A stretch of DNA of 64,000 nucleotides, taken from Methylomonas sp. AM2-LC (GTDB lineage Bacteria; Pseudomonadota; Gammaproteobacteria; Methylococcales; Methylomonadaceae). The translations under genes were made by a program, and so were the position numbers. The notes beneath the pieces were generated by a model. It saw nothing but the letters and a program-made list of their open reading frames with translations, ran no database searches and was not told where the DNA came from. This document shows positions 1-10,000 of the stretch, one piece after another; the stretch's first letter is position 1, and the number at the start of each line of letters is the position of its first letter. Location of the stretch: the NCBI RefSeq assembly GCF_039904985.1, contig NZ_CP157005.1, positions 3,305,501 to 3,369,500 of the forward strand, read 5' to 3'.

Positions 1-1
1 A

Positions 2-463
2 AGCCGCCCTCCTTTTCCGCCATTTACTCGCGAAACAGCTCTACAAAAAGTCAGAATGGCTGAAGATGCTTGGAATAGCCGCGACCCAGCACGAGTTTCG
101 CTGGCGTATACCCAAAATAGTCAATGGCGTAATCGTTCCGAATTCCCACTAGGTCGGCAACAGATTGTAGAATTCCTAACAAGCAAGTGGTCTCGAGAAC
201 TGGAGTACCGATTAATTAAGGAATTATGGGCCTTCGATGGTCATCACATCGCGGTTCGTTTTGCCTACGAGTGGCATGACACCGCTGGAAACTGGTTTAG
301 ATCTTACGGCAATGAAAATTGGGAATTTTCTGAAAATGGCCTGATGGATCGCCGCTTCGCCAGCATCAACGACTTACCTATTAAAGAATCCGAACGCAAA
401 TTCCACTGGCCGCAAGGACGCCGTCCGGATGATCACCCAGGATTGACCGAGCTGGGATTATAA
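2..463 (+). CDS. DUF1348 family protein (SnoaL/NTF2-like), 5' end outside window
   Basis: Small soluble protein of the DUF1348 family, which has the cone-shaped NTF2/SnoaL fold; no reaction is established for it. The first ATG inside the window is at 56, but the same frame stays open to base 2 and encodes [18 protein letters not shown] before it, which is the normal N-terminus of the family. The real start is therefore just left of the window and position 56 is an internal Met. The body carries the family signatures [33 protein letters not shown] and the C-terminal [13 protein letters not shown]. It converges on the DUF475 gene. Family call is secure; function is not known. Confidence 0.85.
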   Translation, partial: SRPPFPPFTRETALQKVRMAEDAWNSRDPARVSLAYTQNSQWRNRSEFPLGRQQIVEFLTSKWSRELEYRLIKELWAFDGHHIAVRFAYEWHDTAGNWFRSYGNENWEFSENGLMDRRFASINDLPIKESERKFHWPQGRRPDDHPGLTELGL

Positions 464-502
464 ACTTTCTGCAGGGATACGAAATTCCAATTGGAGCAAA
501 GT

Positions 503-527
503 TAAAGTGTTATACACCCGCACTTTA
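503..527. terminator. Hairpin between convergent genes
   Basis: A 7-bp perfect inverted repeat, TAAAGTG and CACTTTA with an 11-base loop, sits between two convergent genes. No long T-run follows on either strand, so it is at best a weak terminator for both. Confidence 0.35.
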
Positions 528-545
528 GCTATGCCCCATTGCAAC

Positions 546-1598
546 TTAAGAATGCTTTACAACTTCCAAACTGGCATGTTTGCGTCTGTAGCTCACCGAA
601 GAAAAGATAGAGAGGGTAATAAAAACAGCACCAATCACCCCTGTTACCACCTCTGGAATTTCATGCCTCATACTGACCAGCATAATGATTGCTAACGCGC
701 CGATGGCATAATGTGCGCCATGCTCTAAAAAAACATATTGATCCAGTGTTCCCTGCCGAACCAAAAACACAGTTAGGCTACGCACAAACATGGCACCCAC
801 CGCTAAACCGAGCATAATAGTCACTATATCTTGAGTAATGGCAAACGCGCCAATGACTCCATCAAAAGAAAAGGATGCATCCAGTATTTCCAGATAAACA
901 AAGCTCATCATACTGCCGCGCTTAATAACGTTTGAAACTTCTTCGCCTTCTTCTTCACTTTCAAACAAAGTAGCCAAACTATCCACGATGACGAACAAAA
1001 CGATGCCGGCGATGCCGGAATAGAGCACCGATAAACGATCGGCGGGTTCTAAAAAGCGTTGCATACCAAGTAATATTAACAGCGAACATATCACTTCTAT
1101 TGATTCTAGCTTGCCAAAGCTGGAGAACTTTCTTTCGATATAACCCAGCCAAACCAGTTCACGTTCATTGTTAAATAAAAAGCCAAAAAACACCATCAGC
1201 AGAAACATACCGCCAAATGCAGCGATTTGAATATGCGCACTAGTTAGATGTTGCGCATAGACCGCAGGTTCTTTAATTGCCATTTGCGTAACACTTACAA
1301 AGTCTATCCCAGTGGCAAATTCTACAATCACAACAGGGAACACCAGCCTCATTCCAAATACCGCAATTAAAAGGCCCCAGGTTAAAAAGAGCCGCTGCCA
1401 ATGTTCATCCATGCGTTTTAAAATTGAGGCATTAACGACTGCATTATCAAATGACAAACTGATTTCTAATACACTTAGAATCAAGGCAATCATCACACAG
1501 CTAGCTCCGCTCTTGATGCCGCCATCTAAATAGCCCCAGTAAAATGCAAGGCCAAAACAGATGATAGAAACAATAAACGAAATTCTAAAATGCTTCAT
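546..1598 (-). CDS. DUF475 / TerC-like integral membrane protein
   Basis: Polytopic inner-membrane protein of about 350 residues with some nine hydrophobic segments. Two related acidic motifs, EISLSFDNAV near the N-terminus and EILDASFSFDGVIGAF past the middle, are the paired signature of the TerC/DUF475 group of presumed metal-ion transporters in the LysE superfamily. A cytoplasmic acidic stretch (ESEEEGEEVSN) lies between the halves. Start chosen at the ATG at 1598 because a GGAG ribosome-binding site precedes it at good spacing; a longer frame starting with TTG at 1619 has none. No operon partner is visible. Substrate unknown; transport of a divalent metal is inferred from the superfamily only. 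Confidence 0.85.
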   Translation of the reverse strand: MKHFRISFIVSIICFGLAFYWGYLDGGIKSGASCVMIALILSVLEISLSFDNAVVNASILKRMDEHWQRLFLTWGLLIAVFGMRLVFPVVIVEFATGIDFVSVTQMAIKEPAVYAQHLTSAHIQIAAFGGMFLLMVFFGFLFNNERELVWLGYIERKFSSFGKLESIEVICSLLILLGMQRFLEPADRLSVLYSGIAGIVLFVIVDSLATLFESEEEGEEVSNVIKRGSMMSFVYLEILDASFSFDGVIGAFAITQDIVTIMLGLAVGAMFVRSLTVFLVRQGTLDQYVFLEHGAHYAIGALAIIMLVSMRHEIPEVVTGVIGAVFITLSIFSSVSYRRKHASLEVVKHS

Positions 1599-1654
1599 GA
1601 ATACTCCAAAATGAGGCAATCTGGGTTGTACAGGCTAAGGAATACAGTACAGAG

Positions 1655-1778
1655 AAAACGCCGGACAAAAAAAACCCCACAATTTCATGTGAGGCTTCTC
1701 TATACTTGACTTCCAGAGATGAGTTAACCGCTAACCTGATGATTGAACAACGCCCATACACTTGATTTAAGCCAGAAA
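1655..1778 (-). pseudogene. Decayed tRNA-Asn copy with its terminator
   Basis: This stretch aligns along its length with the intact tRNA-Asn and its downstream terminator at 3093-3219. The flank is nearly identical (CGCCGGACAAAAAAAA, then CATGTGAGGCTT), and tRNA positions remain recognisable: TTGACTTCC for TTGGCTCC, GAGTTAACCGCTAACCT for GGCTCGAACCGCCGACCT, TGATGATTGAACA for TAGTGATTAACA. Many substitutions break the T and anticodon stems, so it cannot encode a working tRNA. It marks a duplication of the tRNA-Asn unit, 1.4 kb from the live copy and in the same orientation. Confidence 0.75.
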
Positions 1779-1962
1779 TTTTATCAATTTTAACAGGTTT
1801 TCTTGCTGCTGTCGTGCGGCGCGATAGCTACCCTAAGCAAAAGTAAGTGGTACTAGTGGCGTTTGCATAGAATAAACTTAGTCACAAAATTGCTGTGATA
1901 AGTAAACCCAATTGGAAACACAATGCCGAATTTGGTATTACCTCGCCAATGGCAAGATTGTA

Positions 1963-2082
1963 GGGAACTTCGAAAAACCAGGCTTTAGTGCTTAGACAGG
2001 CTCAGAAAGAACGCTAAGCTATTGATATATAAATGCCACCGTTCGCCCTGAGCCTATCGAAGGGTGGTTTTTCGAAGTTCCC
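1963..2082. repeat. Palindromic interspersed repeat, long form (copy A)
   Basis: A 120-bp element bounded by a perfect 18-bp inverted repeat, GGGAACTTCGAAAAACCA at the left and its complement at the right. The right arm contains the REP-like core GTTCGCCCTGAGCCTATCGA. A second long copy lies at 55010-55128 and two short copies at 28446-28524 and 34577-34656. All are intergenic. Confidence 0.85.
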
Positions 2083-2157
2083 TGTAGTTTATTCAAGGAA
2101 TTTTACAGCTCCCATAAAAAAACATAATTTATGGTGTTAGTCGTTTTCGAAAGGCAA

Positions 2158-2310
2158 TAAAAAAGCTCACATATAGTGAGCTTTGTCCGCTGTTATTTTT
2201 TGTGTTTTGCTGGACACTGCCATTATCCGAAAACGGCAGTTTAATCTTTGCGTCTATTATTGTTATTTTACCGTATGAGCGGTCGCGTTACCTCCCCTAA
2301 ATAGGTGTGC
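2158..2310 (-). ncRNA. Candidate structured small RNA with intrinsic terminator
   Basis: Read on the minus strand, this intergenic stretch holds a chain of short hairpins: ACCT/AGGT around AGGGG (2290-2306), ACCG/CGGT (2270-2283), ACTGCC/GGCAGT with a GGA-containing loop (2216-2240), TGTCC/GGACA (2184-2216), and finally AAAGCTCAC/GTGAGCTTT followed by a T-run (2158-2184), a good intrinsic terminator. No gene on this strand lies directly upstream to account for the terminator. A TTGACG at about 2350-2355 (minus strand) could be a -35 box but the -10 is unclear. The terminator is well supported; the RNA is an inference. Confidence 0.35.
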
Positions 2311-2534
2311 GCATAGTACAAGACAAATTACTTTATGTCCAGAAAAAGTGCGTCAATTTGTCGCAGCATGCCATTAACGTACCACTATCAGAGCTTGATT
2401 CCCTTCTGACCAGCCCAGGTAATAGTCCAAATTGAAACGGCAGTAATAAAAATAATAAGACACTTATACATAATAATTTCGTTGCATTTTTAAAAACCGC
2501 AGGTATTTGATTGCTTAGGCTTTTTAGTGCCGCT

Positions 2535-2960
2535 TTAAAACTCCAATATCATTAGATGCCTGTTATTAACTTCACTTACTGTTTTAAAATCCCATTTCTC
2601 AAAACGCTTTTTATGCTTGGTGCTAACTAGACAGCGCCCGTGCGGAAAGTTGTCTCGCATCCACTGTATACGAATACGCTCTAAATCTGACCCAACACCT
2701 TTACTGCGATGATTTTTATCCACAGCCATCATGTAAAGTATATGTGTATCTGACGCCCAATCCGCGGATTTAATGCCTCCCGCCCCAATCAGCGTTCCAT
2801 CGAAATCATAGGCACCGAAAAACTTCCTGTAGAATGGCAATTCATCGATTGGACATATCTCAGTGACTAGTCGGCTTCTCTCATAACGCTCAGATTCACT
2901 GGGACAATTAGAACACAACAAATTCACCGCATCAGATAATTCGCCTACAGAGGCATCCAA
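2535..2960 (-). CDS. GNAT family N-acetyltransferase
   Basis: Predicted acetyl-CoA-dependent N-acetyltransferase of the GNAT fold, acceptor unknown. The acetyl-CoA loop is read as NHRSKGVGSDLERIRIQ after the beta strand ILYMMAVD. Start is uncertain: the first start codon used here is TTG at 2960, without a ribosome-binding site. The frame remains open to 3056 with no ATG or GTG, and the extra residues (QLIKTYTIRPLDAS) look like the usual first beta strand of a GNAT protein, so translation probably begins further upstream at a rare codon such as CTG, or the original start has been lost. It lies between the decayed and the intact tRNA-Asn. Confidence 0.65.
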   Translation of the reverse strand: MDASVGELSDAVNLLCSNCPSESERYERSRLVTEICPIDELPFYRKFFGAYDFDGTLIGAGGIKSADWASDTHILYMMAVDKNHRSKGVGSDLERIRIQWMRDNFPHGRCLVSTKHKKRFEKWDFKTVSEVNNRHLMILEF

Positions 2961-3143
2961 AGGACGTATTGTATAGGTTTTAATAAGTTGTGAAACATTC
3001 GCCGATTTTAGGCTGAACGAGTCTTTTGAAACATGTGTAATCAGAAGTTTCTCCAGTCAACAATTCCGACACATTGCCTTAGATTCTGGCTCAAACGCCG
3101 GACAAAAAAAAGCCCCACATTCTCATGTGAGGCTTTCTACACT

Positions 3144-3219
3144 TGGCTCCCCCGGACGGGCTCGAACCGCCGACCTAGTGATTAACAGTCACCCGCTCTA
3201 CCGACTGAGCTACAGGGGA
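3144..3219 (-). tRNA. tRNA-Asn (anticodon GTT)
   Basis: A 76-nt cloverleaf on the minus strand from TCCCCTGTAGCTCAG to GGGGGAGCCA, with anticodon GTT in the loop ACTGTTAATC, T-loop GGTTCGAGCCC and encoded CCA. A G/C-rich hairpin with T-run (CCTCACATGAGAATGTGGGG, then TTTTTTT) follows as terminator at about 3100-3133. Last of three tRNA genes behind csrA. Confidence 0.97.
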
Positions 3220-3235
3220 TTATACTTTTTGATAG

Positions 3236-3312
3236 TGGCGCGCCCGGAGAGATTCGAACTCCCGACCGATCGGTTCGTAGCCGATTACTCTATCCAGCTG
3301 AGCTACGGGCGC
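3236..3312 (-). tRNA. tRNA-Arg (anticodon ACG)
   Basis: A 77-nt cloverleaf on the minus strand beginning GCGCCCGTAGCTCAGC and ending CCGGGCGCGCCA, anticodon ACG in the loop GGCTACGAACC; A34 would be converted to inosine to read CGN codons. Middle gene of the tRNA set behind csrA. Confidence 0.97.
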
Positions 3313-3378
3313 CTATCTGAGCCGCTTATTATTCTATTTTTGCTTAATCTTGTCAATACTAAATTAAAAAAAAATAAG

Positions 3379-3470
3379 TGGCGGAGAGAGAGGGATTCGA
3401 ACCCTCGATGGGCTTATGACCCATACTCCCTTAGCAGGGGAGCGCCTTCGGCCTCTCGGCCATCTCTCCA
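3379..3470 (-). tRNA. tRNA-Ser (anticodon GCT)
   Basis: A 92-nt class II tRNA on the minus strand, from GGAGAGATGGCCGAG to TCTCTCCGCCA, with a long variable arm and anticodon GCT in CCCTGCTAAGG. It lies 17 bp behind csrA, the arrangement also found in enterobacteria. Confidence 0.97.
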
Positions 3471-3486
3471 TTTTTTGTAACAAGAA

Positions 3487-3678
3487 TTAAGCGTCAGAAG
3501 TGCCGTGTTCTGACTGTTCTTTCTTAATTCTTTCGTAAATTTCTTCTCTATGAACAGAAACATCTTTCGGAGCGTTAACACCTATCCGAACTTGATTCCC
3601 TTTAACTCCAAGAACAGTGACTGTTACTTCATCACCAATCATCAGAGTTTCCCCCACTCTACGAGTCAAGATAAGCAT
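3487..3678 (-). CDS. csrA: Carbon storage regulator CsrA
   Basis: RNA-binding global post-transcriptional regulator of 63 residues that dimerises and binds GGA motifs in mRNA leaders. The diagnostic start [16 protein letters not shown] and the RNA-contacting segment [17 protein letters not shown] are intact. The start is preceded by AAGAAGGGAGAGTGGT, a good ribosome-binding site. Directly downstream are tRNA-Ser, tRNA-Arg and tRNA-Asn on the same strand. Roughly 410 bp of A/T-rich sequence separate it from the divergent glycosyltransferase gene and hold both promoters. Confidence 0.97.
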   Translation of the reverse strand: MLILTRRVGETLMIGDEVTVTVLGVKGNQVRIGVNAPKDVSVHREEIYERIKKEQSEHGTSDA

Positions 3679-4091
3679 ACCACTCTCCCTTCTTTTTCTA
3701 AGCGCTCGTTCTGCTGAAAACAGAACCGGAATTTTATTCTTTTTTTATTAAAAAAGGAAGCCCTAGATCAGTTTTTTTTCGGCAACCTTTAATATCCCCC
3801 AACACTGGTGAGTACATTCACCGCATTATTATCGCAGTTATTTGCAAAAAACGCACCCCTAAACTTAATTTAAGAACGATATTTTTACTAACAACACGAA
3901 ATTACAACTTTATAGGAATATTAAGGCTAGGGTCAAGTAAATATGTCATAAATTCGTAAAACAAAAAACCACATCACAGTTCGCTATTTTTTCTAGCTTT
4001 CATCTCTACCACTCGTGGTATAAAAATTGTCTAAGTCATCATTAATTCGCCACACAACTGATTTGCACTTAACTTTATCTCCTAATTCATT

Positions 4092-6296
4092 ATGAACCCA
4101 CTGTTAACGGCAGCTTATAACTTGACGATTAATCGTTATCGCAATGGCTTTAAACAGGAAGCTGACGCAATTTATCAGGCCTTAATCATTGCGCGCAATC
4201 ATGCCGCAGCCATAAATTTTATGGGTTTAATCTTACTGGATCAGCAGCAATATTCTGAAGCAGAGCTAATGTTTATTAAAGCCGTGCAACTGGCACCACT
4301 GGTGCCCGAGTATGCGCTTAATTTAGGTTCGCTATACGAAGAGCAGCAGCAACTGCCCTTAGCGGAACAGTATTTTCGTCAAGCATGGTCTATAAATTCG
4401 ATGCATGCAGAAACGCTGGATAATCTGGGTTATGTGTTACAACTACAAGAAAAGTATGCAGAGGCTATTCCGTTTTTCAAAACTGCATTACCGCTAACCG
4501 ATAACCAATGCCGTACATTAGTCAATCTGGGTAAATGTCTGGAAGAATGCGACAACCCCACAGCCGCGTCCGCCTGTTATCATCAAGCGCTGAAAATCGA
4601 TCCCCTACATGCCATTGCTCTACATAATCTGGCTGGCATCTATAAACAACAGGGGCAGCACCACAAAGCTATAGAGTGTTATCAACAAGCCATTGCCAGT
4701 CAGCCAAACTTTACTTTCAGCCATTACAATTTAGGCATTACGCTGATGCATATAGGCAATTTTTCCGCCGCACAGCAGTCCTTGTTAAAAGTATTGGAAT
4801 TGGATTCCAGACATATATTGGCATTTCAAGGCTTGGGCGATTTGTGCGCTTTTCAGGGGAAAATTCAGGAAGCTACCGATTATTATGAACAAATTCTATC
4901 CATAAACCAGTTAACAGGCCTCCGCATTCGTCTGGCAACACTAGTGCCTCCCATACTAGAATCGTCAACACACCTAAAAAAACTTAGGGAGGATGTGAGC
5001 CAAAAGCTGTCTGTACTTGCTGCAGAACCTGAATTAAAGATTGATGATCCACTACTGGAAGTACGTGACGCATTTTTTTATTGGTCTTATCATCACTTAA
5101 ACAATCGCAACTTAAAGACCCAAGTTGCTCAGCTGTTTGAAAAACTATGCCCGACTCTGTTATGGGAGGCACCACACTGCCAGCAAATCCGTAATGCAAA
5201 CCAACCTATCCGCATTGGGCTTATTTCCAAATTTTTTTACAATCACAGCATTGGTAAAACCAGTCAAGGCTTTTTTGCCAAACTGCCGCGCAGTCAATTT
5301 AAAGTTTATGCTCTATTTATTCAGCCATTGGTACAAGACCCCATTAGCGACTTTATTCAGCAACATGCCGATGAAACCTTACTAATTGCAAACACGCTAA
5401 GTAAGGCCAGGCAGCAAATTGCGGAGTTGAAACTAGATATTTTGTTTTATCAGGATATAGGTATGGATCCGTTTAGTTATTATCTAGCTTATGCGCGTTT
5501 GGCACCTGTACAGTGCACCTCTTTTGGTCATCCAGATACCACCGGGATTACCAATATGGATTATTTTATTTCCAGCCAATTATTTGAATCAGTTGAGGCC
5601 GTAGAACATTACAGCGAAAGCTTGGCGCTATTACCGAGTCCAAGCCTGCTCAGTTATTATCAACGCCCTACTCTGCCAGATAAGCTAAAAAGCCGCACAG
5701 AATTGGGCTGGGAGGACAGTGATCATCTCTATATTTGCCCACAAACCCTGTTTAAATTTCATCCTGATTTTGATAGGGTTTTGGCGGCTATTTTGCAGCA
5801 AGATAAACAGGGAAAAATTCTTATTTTAGAAGGCCCTATAGCGCATTTTGCTGTGTTGTTGAAGCAGCGCTGGCAACAACAATTTTCCGATGTGGCTGAA
5901 CGTCTGATTTTTTTGCCGCCGCAAAGCAGCGCAGATTTTATTAATTTAATCGCCGTTTCTGATTTAATGCTGGATATACCCAGTTTTAATGGCATGAACA
6001 CCAGCCTGGAAGCTTTTGCAGTGGGAACCCCGGTAGTTACATTGCCGGGTACACTGCAACGCAGTCGGCATGGCTTCGGACTTTACCAAAAAATGGGCAT
6101 TACTGCTTGCATAGCTAAGGATGAAGCAGACTATATTGCTATTGCTTTACGCTTAGCAACTGATAAGCGTTTTCGAGACACTATCCACAAGGAAATACTG
6201 GAAAAAAATCATCATCTGTTTGCCGACGAAGACACCATCACTGCCTTTAGCCGTTTTTTTATAATGTGTATCGACCAACATCAGCTAAACACTTAA
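4092..6296 (+). CDS. TPR protein with O-GlcNAc transferase-like (GT41) domain
   Basis: Fusion of a TPR solenoid and a glycosyltransferase of the GT41 (SPINDLY/OGT) family. Residues 1 to about 280 contain seven or eight TPR units (for example EAELMFIKAVQLAP, AIECYQQAIASQPN, AQQSLLKVLELDSR). From about 370 the catalytic half runs through IRIGLISKFFYNHSIGK, DILFYQDIGMDPFSYYLAYARLAP, VQCTSFGHPDTTG and DIPSFNGMNTSLEAFAVGTP, matching the two Rossmann lobes of the family; His in SFGHP belongs to the nucleotide-sugar site. Such proteins glycosylate proteins, often flagellin or surface proteins; target and sugar cannot be told here. Monocistronic as far as seen. Confidence 0.9.
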   Translation: MNPLLTAAYNLTINRYRNGFKQEADAIYQALIIARNHAAAINFMGLILLDQQQYSEAELMFIKAVQLAPLVPEYALNLGSLYEEQQQLPLAEQYFRQAWSINSMHAETLDNLGYVLQLQEKYAEAIPFFKTALPLTDNQCRTLVNLGKCLEECDNPTAASACYHQALKIDPLHAIALHNLAGIYKQQGQHHKAIECYQQAIASQPNFTFSHYNLGITLMHIGNFSAAQQSLLKVLELDSRHILAFQGLGDLCAFQGKIQEATDYYEQILSINQLTGLRIRLATLVPPILESSTHLKKLREDVSQKLSVLAAEPELKIDDPLLEVRDAFFYWSYHHLNNRNLKTQVAQLFEKLCPTLLWEAPHCQQIRNANQPIRIGLISKFFYNHSIGKTSQGFFAKLPRSQFKVYALFIQPLVQDPISDFIQQHADETLLIANTLSKARQQIAELKLDILFYQDIGMDPFSYYLAYARLAPVQCTSFGHPDTTGITNMDYFISSQLFESVEAVEHYSESLALLPSPSLLSYYQRPTLPDKLKSRTELGWEDSDHLYICPQTLFKFHPDFDRVLAAILQQDKQGKILILEGPIAHFAVLLKQRWQQQFSDVAERLIFLPPQSSADFINLIAVSDLMLDIPSFNGMNTSLEAFAVGTPVVTLPGTLQRSRHGFGLYQKMGITACIAKDEADYIAIALRLATDKRFRDTIHKEILEKNHHLFADEDTITAFSRFFIMCIDQHQLNT

Positions 6297-6468
6297 CAAC
6301 TTTAGCAATTTTCAAATTTAATCATCGCTTAATTGCCTAAAACGAATATGATATGCAGCAAATCACGTTTAATTTTCAGCCTGCATAGCTTGCCCAATAA
6401 ATCATATAGTTAAGTCCATTTTTGTAAGCTGCTTATAACAATAAAGTGCTTAATAAGGAGGAGGAAGT

Positions 6469-6663
6469 ATGGTCCCAGAATTTATGCAAATTGTCATAGT
6501 GGGTTTAATGCTATTAATCCCTGTTTTTTTTATCTACAAAAAAGCCGGATTTAACCCCTTATGGAGTCTATTGATTTTTTTGCCAGGGTTTGGTTTGTTT
6601 TGTATTTTTTTACAACTCGCCCTATTACCGTGGCCCAATAGCAACCCTGACCAGGAGGTTTAA
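6469..6663 (+). CDS. Small two-helix membrane protein (first of a pair)
   Basis: A 64-residue hydrophobic protein with two predicted membrane helices separated by the motif YKKAGFNPLWSLL. A very strong ribosome-binding site, AAGGAGGAGGAAGT, precedes the ATG. The gene just downstream encodes a similar protein with KAGFDGRWALVLLIP, so the two are tandem paralogues and probably co-transcribed and paired in the membrane. I do not recognise a characterised family and assign no function. Confidence 0.75.
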   Translation: MVPEFMQIVIVGLMLLIPVFFIYKKAGFNPLWSLLIFLPGFGLFCIFLQLALLPWPNSNPDQEV

Positions 6664-6666
6664 AGT

Positions 6667-6864
6667 ATGGAACTCTATTTTGTACTCTTACCCGCCTTCA
6701 TATTGTTATGTTTATGGTTAGCTTATCGAATTTTGCAAAAGGCTGGTTTTGATGGTCGTTGGGCTTTGGTATTGCTAATCCCAATTGTTAATATCATTAT
6801 GATTTGGGTGTTTGCTTTCAATGAATGGCCAAAATTACCCATCAACAAAAAACTGGAAATATGA
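6667..6864 (+). CDS. Small two-helix membrane protein (second of a pair)
   Basis: A 65-residue protein with two membrane helices around LQKAGFDGRWALVLLIP, resembling its upstream neighbour, which ends 3 bp before this start. The ribosome-binding site CCAGGAGG overlaps the end of the first gene, so the pair is one translational unit. The polar end (FNEWPKLPINKKLEI) is likely cytoplasmic. Function unknown. Confidence 0.75.
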   Translation: MELYFVLLPAFILLCLWLAYRILQKAGFDGRWALVLLIPIVNIIMIWVFAFNEWPKLPINKKLEI

Positions 6865-7094
6865 TTAACCTAGTGCTTTTGTTCGCACAGTACACACAGT
6901 ATGACAATCACGCAATAGGCTGGTTTTTCAGATGGATAGCCTATAAACTAAAAAACTATCCGCTAGGGGTGGGCTTTTTAGTATCATTGCGCAGTAAATG
7001 TCAGCGAGTATCGAATTAGCACACCCTATTAAGTGGACCAATACGCGTACCCGTTTTAGAAAATTTCACTCATGCCTATATAATTCATTAACTT

Positions 7095-10000
7095 ATGCGC
7101 ATACTCAACATCAGTTTCAAAAATATCAACTCGTTAGAAGGCGAAGGCCAAGTCAGTTTTGACCAAGGCCCTATCGCTGATAGTGGTATTTTTGCCATTA
7201 CTGGCCCAAATGGTTCGGGTAAAAGTAGTATTCTGGATGTGATTACGCTGGGCTTATATGGTGAAACCTTTCGGTTCGACAAACCAGCAGAACATATTAT
7301 TACCAAGCTTGCTACAGAAAGTTTGGCTCAGATTGAGTTTGCTTTTAATGGTGAAAAGTATCGCTCTAGCTGGCATGTAACACGTAATGATATTCATCAA
7401 CCTCAAATGACTCTATTACAGTTAGGAGCGGAGGAAAAGTTACTGGCAGAAACACCCAGCCAAGTACGTCAATACTTAATAGAATTAACTGGCATGGATT
7501 TTCATAAATTCAGTAAATCCATCGTTTTGCCACAAGGCGATTTTGCCGCTTTCCTAAACGCGTTGGACAGCGAACGCATGGATATTCTGGAAAAAATTAG
7601 TGGCACTGATTTTTATGCCGACTATGCACAGCAAATAAAAGACAAACATCAAAGTTTGCTGGATAAAATCAGCCTGGTTAAGCAAGACTGTGAGATTTTA
7701 CCCCTAATTGATGATTTAACACTAGAAGCTGCAGAACAGGATTTACAGGATTTTGTAGAACTGAGCACCGAGTTAAAAGCCGAGAAAACCGAGGTTGAAC
7801 AACAACTGCGTAAATTTCAGCAAATCCAGGTGTTACAAAAAGATTATCAACAATTGCTAAAAACCCAGCAAGACTTACAAAGCAAAGTAGCGCAACACGA
7901 ACAAGATTTACAACGCATCGACAATGCCCCAGACAGCCAGATCTTTACAGACGAACTAAACCTGCTGGATACTCTGCGTAGCGAACTGACTCAAAATCAA
8001 CAACGTCTAAGCAGTTACAACGCAGAACTGACGCTATTGCAACAACAACTCAATCAGGAAGCGACAGGTCAGCCACAAACTGATTTGAGCAACATAGACT
8101 GGGTTGCGCAAAAGCAGTTAATTGATGGCTTTAAACTCAAAATCAGTGAAATTAAACTACAACTCCCCAGAGAAAAGGAGTTATCCACGGCTATCACGCA
8201 GCAGATTCAGGATAAACAACTTAACCTGACCGAAGTGAACAACTGGTTACAGACGCATCAGACCGATACCCAACTATTAACTGACTTTCCAGAAATTGTT
8301 GGCTTGCGTAATATTCGCAGCACTTTAGCCGAACTTGGCGTACAACAAAAAAGCCAAAACAAGTGGTCAAAAAATCAAACCACCGCCGCGACTAAAAACA
8401 AAACAGCTTTGACGAATGCTCAATTGCGCATTGAAGAACTAAAAACCCAGATTGAGGCTAACGAAGCCAAACTTAAGGAAATCAGCAATGGCAAAAGCGT
8501 TGCCGAATTGAATGAATTACATGCAGAACAACAACTGCGTGTCAATGAGTTTAAGGAGCTCTTAGCGATAGCGACAGTTACCGCCCGATTTTCCGCCAAA
8601 AAAAGTTTTTTTAGCTGGTTTAAACGTCAATCCAATCAATCTTTACCGGATGTAGAGGCACTGCAAAAACAAGTGGAATCTTTTAAACAGGAGTTTATTC
8701 AAGAAGACAACATTGCCAGAGCTTTGGATCAAGCCATTGCGAATGAAAACTTATTAAAACGATTGAATTCACCACGCGATAAATTAGTGGAAGGCAAGCC
8801 CTGCTTTTTATGTGGCTCTACCCATCATCCTTATAGCATTAAACCACCAGTACTGACTGACTCCAAAAAAGCCCTGACCGATCAACGCAGTAAATTACAG
8901 GTATTAAAAGCCCGTATCGAAATTGCAGAAGATCAACTAAGCAGCGCACTCAAAAAACAAAGCAATTCGACAGCCAAACAAAAGTTTTTAGCCGAAAAAC
9001 AAACCGCATGGCTAGTGTTAGCCAATAAACTCAGTCGGCATCGTGATGGCTTTAGTATTGAACATCTGGTAGAACATAAACAATTTCTGGCCGACGAACA
9101 ACAGGAATTGGACAATATTAATAATGTACTTAAATTATATGTGCAATTAGAGCGCGATACCGCCAACGCCCAAGCAGAAATTACTGCCAAACAAGCCTTA
9201 ATAGCCAATTTACGTGTTACAGCAGAACAACTGGATGCCAATTTGAGTGAGCGCTCCCCAGAAGCTCAAGAAGTTTTTGCGCAATACACCACGGCACTCA
9301 ATGAAGAAGCCGCTTTGAGCAAACGTGTTGAATTACAGTTAAAACAGTTAGGCGAAAAAATGCCGGGGAAAAACAAAGAGAACGAATTGTTTGACCGACT
9401 GAATAGCCGTCGTCAGGATTATCAAATCAACGCCTTACGCCAAACGGGACTACAGGAAGAAATCGGCGACCTGCAAGAAAAACTACACCAGTGCCAAACA
9501 GTTATTCAAGATTTACAACAACAACTTAGCGACAATTTGGAATCCTTGCGTACCAACGAATGGCTAAGTCTAAACTTGGCGGTATTAGACAAACAAAAAC
9601 TGGTCAACAGCACAGAACAACAAGTTAAAGAGCAACGCATAGTCTTCGAGAGCCTGCAGCGCAGTTTTTCTGAAAAAATTACTGCTCAAGGTTTCAAAGA
9701 CATTAACGAACTGCTGCAAACTATGGATTTAGTAGAAAAGCAACCCGAAATTCAGGCGCGGTATTTTGACTACAAAAAACAGCTAGATCCCCTGCAATTA
9801 CAAGTGTTACAGCTGGAATTTAAACTGCAAGCAGAGCAACAAAATTTTGACGACAGCCTGAGTGAACAGGACTTACGCGAAATGTTTAGCTTATTATCCG
9901 AAAAAGCAGAGATTGCAGAACAGGAAGTCAGCAGTTTACAAAACAAACTGGAAAAACAACAAAAATACCGCCAGAGATACCAAGCATTAGAAAACCAATT

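Noticed and set aside
507..695. 62-codon frame on the plus strand
   Set aside because: Antisense to the DUF475 gene, no ribosome-binding site, composition unlike protein.
3127..3480. 117-codon frame across three tRNA genes
   Set aside because: It reads antisense through tRNA-Asn, tRNA-Arg and tRNA-Ser; products resembling ARPERFELP are a well-known tRNA artefact.
6825..7019. 64-codon frame behind the small membrane protein pair
   Set aside because: Overlaps the second gene in another frame and has no ribosome-binding site.
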